Positions 57,394 through 64,000 of a DNA stretch of 64,000 nt are shown here, piece by piece. Below the pieces are notes generated by a model that had not been told where the DNA came from, did no database searches, and saw only the letters and a list, made by a program, of their open reading frames with translations. Each line of letters begins with the position of its first letter. The first letter of the stretch is position 1. This DNA comes from Gigaspora rosea (taxonomy: Eukaryota; Glomeromycota; Glomeromycetes; Diversisporales; Gigasporaceae), in contig QKWP01000008.1 in assembly GCA_003550325.1 (NCBI GenBank), forward strand, positions 692,926-756,925, read 5' to 3'. A program made the translations under genes and the position numbers.

Positions 57394-58179
57394 GGTGTGG
57401 CGACTTAGAGAAGTGGCCAGGTTGTCACCCCCAAGTGGCAGGTTGAAAGTTCAAATCCCACTGATGACGATAATGAAAAATTAGGCCTGTGTTATAGTAA
57501 CTGTAGATCAGATCAGTTGGGTGAGAAACCTGTAACCTTGGTTCCACTATCTTGAATGGGAGCTTTCGGGCGTAATAGTGTTATTGTTACACTGAAGAAT
57601 CCAAGAAACTGGAAAAACAGAAACCCATTTGGGAAGTCCCGAATAAGGATATAGAGTAGAATCTTCGATGGTGCTACCATAAATAAGGTTGGTGCTGGGA
57701 CCCGAACGAACCTTATAAGAGCAAGGGATATGCTTAGCGGTTCAGAGTGAAACTGAACTGCGAGTGTCGGTATAATGCAGATGCATCGGTACTGAAAATC
57801 CAGGAATGACTATGAATTGGGACATGGTTGTTCATAGTAAACAAACCAGTTGTTGGACTGGTCTAGATGAACCTAGGTTTGTCCTGGGTGAGGCTAGTGC
57901 GGCTGGTCGCACTTGATTATCCTAGAGGTAATGGAGTGAGTCGGGTCTGTTAAGAAGTAGTAATGCGGCGTATATGGAGACCGGAGGGTTTAAATAGACA
58001 ACTTCCATAGTTGGGTTGTAGGTATAGCAACTAGTATAGGACCTTCGGCCGGACTATTTAAATTAGGCACCAAAAGTGCACGTGTGGGCTAGTTGTATCT
58101 TCATTTCATGTATACCATGTAATATGAAAACATTTAATAAAGATCACGGCGAGGCAGCCAAAGTTTAAAAAAAAAAAAA
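57394..58179 (+). mobile_element. SINE-like retroelement with tRNA-like head and poly-A tail
   Basis: Flanked by a ~20-bp direct repeat AATAGCACTAAACTTTTAAG (57374-57393 and 58178-58198, the second with one extra T). The left end starts GGTGTGGCGACTTAG, reminiscent of a tRNA A box, and AGTTCAAATCC at 57448-57458 fits a B box. The right end has AATAAA at 58136 and a run of 13 A's. The 785-base body is much GC-richer than its surroundings and has no reading frame. Long target duplications and a poly-A tail show reverse-transcription-based insertion by a LINE. It is unusually long for a SINE; a retrocopy of a polyadenylated non-coding RNA is the alternative. Confidence 0.8.
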
Positions 58180-58526
58180 TAGCACTAAACTTTTTAAGTA
58201 ATAAGCTTTAGCTTTCTGCTCTCCTGTACAATTAGCTTAGATTCTTTCTTCTCTTCTTTAATATTTAGGAATGGTTTTATTTTTTGAATATTGTATTTAA
58301 ATAAATAAAGGACATTGATAAATCACACCACTAGTATTTAACACCAGTAAATTTAAACCAATAAGAATTAATTCACGTGATTATTTATGTAGTTGTAATT
58401 TATATATTAAATTAATGCTATATAATAGCTTTACTAGTAAACAACAACAATAGCCAAAATAAATAATACTACATGCACAGACCAAAACAAATACATTACA
58501 TAGTATACCAATATATTAGACATAAT

Positions 58527-59312
58527 TAGTGATGTGAGTTGGTAGCTACTAGTAGATATCTACTACTAGTATCTACTGGTAGCTACTGGTAGATACCGGT
58601 AAATTTTTAATATGCATGGTAGATACCATTGGTCAAAATTTAAAGCCAATAGAATTCATCTATTTACTATATACTAATATTATAAACAAATATAGTATAT
58701 ATCAATACTGTGTCTATACTCGGGTTAATGTATCTGAATACCGTATGTATCTGAAAATAAGTTACCTTTTTTTGAGCAAAAGTTAAACAAAAAATCAAGG
58801 GTAGTTTATTTTTGGGTGAAAGAGGTTTTTTAGCGATCGCAAGTAGTGCTACATAGTAAAGTCCAAATTTTACTTTATAAATTGATCATAAGCACTAAAG
58901 TAAATATATTTAGGAGACTAAAATGCATATTCTCTGAAACTTTTATACAAATCAGAGAACTTTTTATTATTTAACTTTTAATTTTTACGTTCGTCGAATA
59001 TAAATTTTAATTTTTTCGTCGAGAGCAAAAATTAAAAGTCAATTAATAAAATGTTTTTCAATTTTGCTAAAAATTATAAAGCATGTATATTTTGACCTTC
59101 CGATAAGTTTACTTAAGCAATAATAATCAAGTTGCATAGTAAAATTTGGACTTTACTATGTAGCGATCATGGGTTAGTATAAAATCATTTTTGTCAGATT
59201 GACCAATTAGAATTCGACTAGTAAATCTACTGGTAGTGGTAGCTACCAGTAGTTACCACCTAATAGTAGCTACTAGTAGAATCATAGCCATTTGGTAGAA
59301 TCTTCATCACTA
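58527..59312. mobile_element. Non-autonomous hAT-like element, GGTAGCTACT repeats
   Basis: Exact 8-bp target-site duplication GACATAAT (58519-58526 and 59313-59320). Termini TAGTGATGTGAG and TCTTCATCACTA. Subterminal arrays of GTAGCTACTGGTAGATACC on both sides. No transposase. Confidence 0.9.
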
Positions 59313-59387
59313 GACATAATACACTAACACAACATATTAACATGGCACACAAATACAACACAAAATCATAAAATTACAAAACAATAA

Positions 59388-61000
59388 TGCCCCCAGATTC
59401 ACAAGGCATACAATATGATTCACAGTTCTAAAGCAAGCTCAAAGTAACACATTTAAAAGCCAAAAAGCAACAATGAAAAAAATGAAACCATATGTTCCAG
59501 ATTCACAAGACATCGCAGTTCCTAAAAAAACTCAAAAATGCTAAAACAAACCTAAGAAAAAAAAGATTAAGCATTGCTCAAAATGCTCTTATAAGAAAAA
59601 AAAACCAAGAATTAGAAAAATGAAACCATACTTGCCAGATTCGCAAGACATACTCTCAAGAAAGCTTAAAAAAGACAAGCGTTCCAAACCAAAAGCAAGA
59701 AATGAAAAAATGAAGCCATATATCCCGGATTCGCAAGACATACACTCACAGTTTACAAGAAAGCACAAAACGCCCTAACAAATCCAAAAAAAAGTATTTA
59801 CAGATCAAAAAGCAAGAATAGTAAAAAACAAAACCATATGTTTCAGATTCGCAGTTCCAAAAAAACTCAAAAGTGCTAAAACAAAAAAAAATAAGCATTG
59901 TTTAAAACGCTCTAATCAAGAAAAAAACAATTAGAAAAATGAAACCATACTTTCCAGATTCACAAGACATATGTTTCACAGTTCTCAAGAAAGCTCAAAA
60001 AAAACAAGTGTTCCAAACCAAAAAACAAGAAACGAAAATGTCCAGATTCACAAGACAGACACTCACAGTTTCCAAGAAAGCTCAAAATGCTTTAACAAAC
60101 TTAGAAAAAAAAGAATTAGTACGTATTTACAGGTCAAAAAGCAGGAACAATAAAAAACAAAACTATACTTCTCAGATTTGCAAGATATACACTTCATAGT
60201 TCCCAGGAAAGCTCAAGTCACCCTAACAACCCTAAAAAAAAAGATCAAGAATTAGTAATATATTTATAGTCATACTTCAAGACACTAACAAACCTAGAAA
60301 AAAAATTAATTAGCAATCCATATAAGAACTATAGTATTATTATATAGTTACTATAGCGCAAATTACTATGTATTTTATATATTGATGAAATCTTTTTTTC
60401 CTCTAAACATATAAAAATTTTATATAGTTGCAAATTTTAAATTTTAAATATCTTATAATTTACTTAATTAATTTTAATAATTTTATTATATTATATATAA
60501 AAACATTTTCTCTACATTTCTGCTTAGTAAGTCAAAATATATTAGCATAATAAAAAAAATATTTAGCTATAGAGGAAAAGAAGATTTCATAATATATATA
60601 AATTTAATAGTAATTTGCGCATATAGAATTCTATCCTTCTTAGGCGAATTGGCAATTAATGTGTTCACAAACCAAAAAGCAAGAAACTAAAAATGAAATC
60701 ATACATCCGAATTTGCAAGACATACACTTATAATTCCAAAATGCCAGAACAAACTAGATAAAAAAGAACAAGCATTAATAGTATTTTTATAGGCCAATAA
60801 GCAAGAACAACAAAAAAAATGTAACTATACTCTTCAGATTCGCAAGATATACACTTTACAGTTTTCAAAAAAGCTCAAAGCATTCTAACAGCCCTCAAAA
60901 AACAAACAAGAATTAGTTGCGTACTAACAGGTCAAAAAGCAAGACATGAAACTATATGCCTCAAGATTTTTAGATGACTCACAATTTCCAAGAAAGCCAA
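59388..61000. repeat. Long minisatellite-like tandem array
   Basis: About eleven diverged units of ~90-130 bases, each with CCAGATTCRCAAGACATAC, CAAGAAAGCTCAAAA and GGTCAAAAAGCAAGAA. Starts near 59388, 59493, 59631, 59720, 59840, 59950, 60043, 60172, 60708, 60835 and 60955. Interrupted by an AT-rich MITE. Reading frames across it are compositional. Confidence 0.75.
60352..60630. mobile_element. AT-rich MITE nested in the tandem array
   Basis: Inverted ends GCGCAAATTACTAT and ATAGTAATTTGCGC. The stems continue inward to GATGAAATCTTTTTTTCCTC and its complement, giving ~55-base arms. It separates the array unit at 60172 from that at 60708. Confidence 0.7.
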
Positions 61001-61719
61001 AGACACACTAAAAAAGCCTAATAAAAAAAAAGAACAAGCTGTTAGTAACAAGTTCACAAGCCATAAAACAACAATGAATGACTGAAACCAGAATATGGAA
61101 TCTGTCTTGAAAAGTAACTCAAGTTTCAAGGTATATATATAGGGGTCAGAGTAGAATTACATGCCATTTGACCAATCAAATTATAGAAATTTGATGATCT
61201 GCAAAAAGCGAAAAACTTGAAAAATACAAAAAACGGTAGTCTTAAACCTATCTTGGTGGATTAAATAAGAATGTTGGGCAGGCAATTTTGCCTATAAAAT
61301 TACCAAAAATCTACCTATAATGATACTAACTCTAAAGTTAATTCGCTAAAATATATATTATAAGAATATGCTCCGCTTTAGATGTCCCCGATAAAAATTT
61401 GCTATCACATGATCTTAATGTAGGCATAAAAGTATAATAAAAATAAAAAGTATTAGGAAGGCAATTTTATCTATTAATCTTACTCTTTCTAACCTAACCT
61501 TAACCAAATTGCTCCAACTCTAATGTTAATTAAACGTTAAAATCACTTTAATTGCATTTTTACACATAATGCAAAATGTAATTATGAAGATGCAACTTAA
61601 TTAATAACTTGAACAAAATGACCCAAAATATACAACAATGCAATGCAAATTACTTTATTAATTCAAGCTTATATGCAATTTCGCCTTTGTTATTTAAAAC
61701 AAAAGCTTCCCAACTCATA
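61001..61719. other. Intergenic DNA
   Basis: No gene recognised; likely 3' flank of the MULE relic. Confidence 0.35.
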
Positions 61720-64000
61720 CTAACCCCCTTTAGGACAAGTATGCACATTGTGCCCTCCTTTATTACAAATACTACATTTTCTCTCTTTGTTTTTACTTGA
61801 TTTACTAACATTTAAAACTGCATTTTGCAATATCTTTCAAGGTTTCCCGACCTTATTCTCTTTGTCACCTTGATTATGTTCGGGTATCTGCTTTCTTTTT
61901 CCTTTAGTATCTAAGTTTACAATATTTGATTCTTTTGGCCAGCCCTTTGTCTTGACACTTGTGGGATTGCTGATAGTAAGCACGAACTCAGCAATATTAT
62001 CAACATTTTCAACTTCATTTACAACTTCGCCTTCTATTTTACTAGCAAAGTTTTTATAAATTTTATAAAGCTCCTCTATTCTATCCATTGCAATAGCTAG
62101 ATTTAATGTTTTTTCATAACACCAAACCCTTCTTTCTACTGTTGTGTTTGGGTCATCTCTTCATGTTCCTTGGCAGTAAAGGTGTAACTTCCTTGGAGGC
62201 TCTCCAAGTATAAAAAATCATTATTAATACTATCATATTCAACTACACCAAGTTCCTCATATGGCATAGCTAAAATTGCTAGCTCAGCAGAAAAATTAAT
62301 ATCTAATGCAAGCAAATCTTGATACTATCATTGTAGCACAAGTTCAACATGAAATTTAGCATTCGGGGATACAAACATAGTGGTGAAAAAATGATGACAT
62401 ACAAGTCCACGATTAATTAACGTCAGGTATGTACTGTTATCCTATATCCACTTCTTTAAAGATATTAGGTAACTAGAGTGATCTTAGACAGTGAACACTT
62501 TGTGTAACTTCAAACTTTGTTACTGTGGTATATCTAAGTCAGTATGGCGTTTTTAAGAAAACTTAACAAAAAAGATTTAAGGCAATTTGCAATTACGAAA
62601 GAGGCTACAATTAAAAGTATATGAGGATACTAATAACTGTTTGATTTGTGTAGTTAATAGTTGTTTTTATTATTGAAAGAGTATGAAGACTCAATGTTGA
62701 ACTTGTGGTCCACATCGGCCGCTTTTATACTTTTTGAAATTTTACAAATGTAACGGTCAATATCTTTTACATGTGTAATATATACTATAACTATTATTAA
62801 TAAAATATATAGTATAACTAGTATAAATATAATATATGTAATAAATAATATATATGTAATAAATAAAATATCTAGAATATAAGCTATAAATATGACATCT
62901 TTTAGATATGTCAGATCTACGATTTTTGTCCGCAGCAATCGCCTAGCCAATCAGATCGCTGATCAATTAATAAGTATAGGAGTAAATGTTTGACAACTCC
63001 TATTTTGGCAACCAGAGGTCGTACAGGGACGTACTATAGCTCATTAGAACCGTCTCGGTGAGCTGAGTCGAATGGTGGTGGTTTCATTTAATTTGGATTA
63101 GTGGATCATAGGTTATGATCACTTTTGTGTTTTTCTCTAGGTCAACAGTACATAGGTATTCAGTGTCATAATATAATACAACAAGATGTTCACTCTTCTT
63201 ACTAATAGAGCGGACATGCCAAAGTTCTTGAATTTTTGTTGTGAGAGACCAGAAATCAACTAATTAAGTTCTATTAAGCATGCATCAAACATATCCTCAG
63301 AAAATATATCCCTTGGTAATCTGAACCAACCTATAAAAGAGTGTAAATAAGACTTCTGCAAAGAAGTACAAACCAAATGCTTTCTGTATTTGTGTGAAAT
63401 AATGTCCATGAGCATTATTTCATGCAAATATAGTAATACTTAATACACACCTATTGCCCAAATTAGCAGTCCATATTAGCTAATCGACATCGATAATGCG
63501 ATGTTGCAATTTAAGTATTGCCGGTATTAAGTAACATTGACATAATGTATCAGCCTTTTTAAAGTAACAAACATGGTAATCTTCATCTCAGCTTGCAGGC
63601 AGCTTACCAATTGTATTACTAAAATTAACAATCTGGCATTCTTTTACTAACAAATTTTCAATCACGTGCTCAAGTGCTAAAAGTGACGAATTCCCATTAA
63701 TATTCTTTTTAATAATTCTATTGTAAGATTCGACATGCTGTGTACTTTGTATTCTCATATGGAATGCATGATATGTGAAACAAAGAGCCCAGGCTTCACA
63801 GCACTGGTAAAAATAGCATTGCATGTAATTGATAGTATCAGGATACTTATTTAACAGTACTACCCACCTTTTTTTAAAAATTGATTCTACTCGACTATTG
63901 CGCATATAACAAAATGCAGAAAAAATTTACACCACTTATCATTGCCATATTTGCTCATAAAATGTTTTTCCAAATTTTTTCAGATGTGAAATAGACAAAA
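61720..64000 (-). pseudogene. MULE transposase (Mutator-like, FAR1-related), partial and broken
   Basis: Runs from the right edge leftwards; the N-terminal part lies outside the window. From 63905 down a long frame reads YMRNSRVESIFKKRW, then IQSTQHVESYNRIIKKNING and NLLVKECQIVNFSNTIGKLP, the region after the MULE catalytic core. Next come EDMFDACLIELN and ELWHVRSIS (about 63200-63290). The SWIM-type finger region follows (INRGLVCHHFFTTMF, about 62390), then AMPYEELGVVEYDSIN (62260), a KGWPKESN linker (61930) and a CCHC zinc knuckle CSICNKGGHNVHTC (61740). The stop is at 61720-61722. Several stops and frame changes are present, for example before 63905 and near 62330. A 723-base LTR-like insertion interrupts it. 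Confidence 0.8.
62431..63153. mobile_element. LTR-like insertion in the MULE relic
   Basis: Bounded by AGGTAT on both sides (62425-62430 and 63154-63159), with short inverted ends GTACTGTT and AACAGTAC. If the duplication is five bases, the element starts TGTACTGTT, in the style of a solo long terminal repeat. No coding region. A decayed relative lies at 55140-55680. A TIR element with a 6-bp duplication is the alternative. Confidence 0.55.

Noticed and set aside
57394-57470. Possible tRNA gene
   Set aside because: A- and B-box-like motifs exist, but no acceptor stem or cloverleaf can be formed; it fits a SINE head better.
59939-60199. 86-residue lysine-rich frame
   Set aside because: It crosses units of the tandem array and is explained by A-rich composition.

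Overview
The window looks like nuclear DNA of an arbuscular mycorrhizal fungus close to Rhizophagus (Glomeromycotina). This is inferred from content, not from a search: very AT-rich DNA, short AT-rich introns, F-box and leucine-rich-repeat proteins with the N-terminal signature CALV(N/S)RHWC...PILW, a kinase relic with the HRDLHS/DLG motifs common in that genus, a MULE transposase relic, and a very high density of short DNA transposons. There is no rRNA, true tRNA, CRISPR or bacterial-type operon.

Only three genes look whole: an F-box protein on the minus strand (5968-7500), an F-box/LRR protein on the plus strand (10780-12795), and a four-exon auxin-efflux-carrier-family membrane transporter on the plus strand (39690-41572). 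The other host coding matter is decayed: an LRR relic (1385-1860, minus), a secreted trypsin-like protease (17088-18327, minus), a SAM-dependent methyltransferase (20568-21915, plus), a TKL-type protein kinase split by a 3-kb transposon (22290-26304, plus), and a lineage-specific protein of unknown function (31710-33112, plus).

The rest is mostly mobile DNA and its debris. Target-site duplications (TSDs) and terminal inverted repeats (TIRs) can be read directly for many elements. hAT-like non-autonomous elements with 8-bp TSDs lie at 2176-3269, 21138-21633, 28405-28801, 43539-43727, 47429-49528, 58527-59312 and, less exactly, 44997-46496. Tc1/mariner-like elements with TA TSDs lie at 22611-25600, 39893-40052 and 52406-53052. 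A Harbinger-like MITE with TAA TSD is at 40556-40764, and a Mutator-like MITE with a 9-bp TSD is at 56393-56644. A family with CCCTATAAG termini and 3-bp TSDs is present at 15314-16049, 27839-28994, 42786-43414 and as fragments. A SINE-like retroelement with a 20-bp TSD is at 57394-58179. A MULE transposase relic carrying an LTR-like insertion reaches the right edge.

By region: 1-9.7 kb holds an LRR relic, one large hAT-like element, the F-box gene and arrays of a degenerate ~100-bp repeat. 9.7-13 kb holds the LRR gene. 13-31.7 kb is a graveyard of pseudogenes each broken by insertions. 31.7-39.6 kb holds an unknown-family pseudogene, a 1-kb palindrome and duplicated GC-richer DNA. 39.7-41.6 kb is the transporter, with MITEs in two of its introns. 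41.6-64 kb has no intact gene and contains large hAT-like elements, one of them built of alternating palindromes, minisatellites, a SINE and the MULE relic.

The most unusual features are the array of alternating palindromes inside the 44997-46496 element, and the pair of elements (2176-3269 and about 18660-19720) that share an internal core but carry entirely different subterminal repeat motifs.
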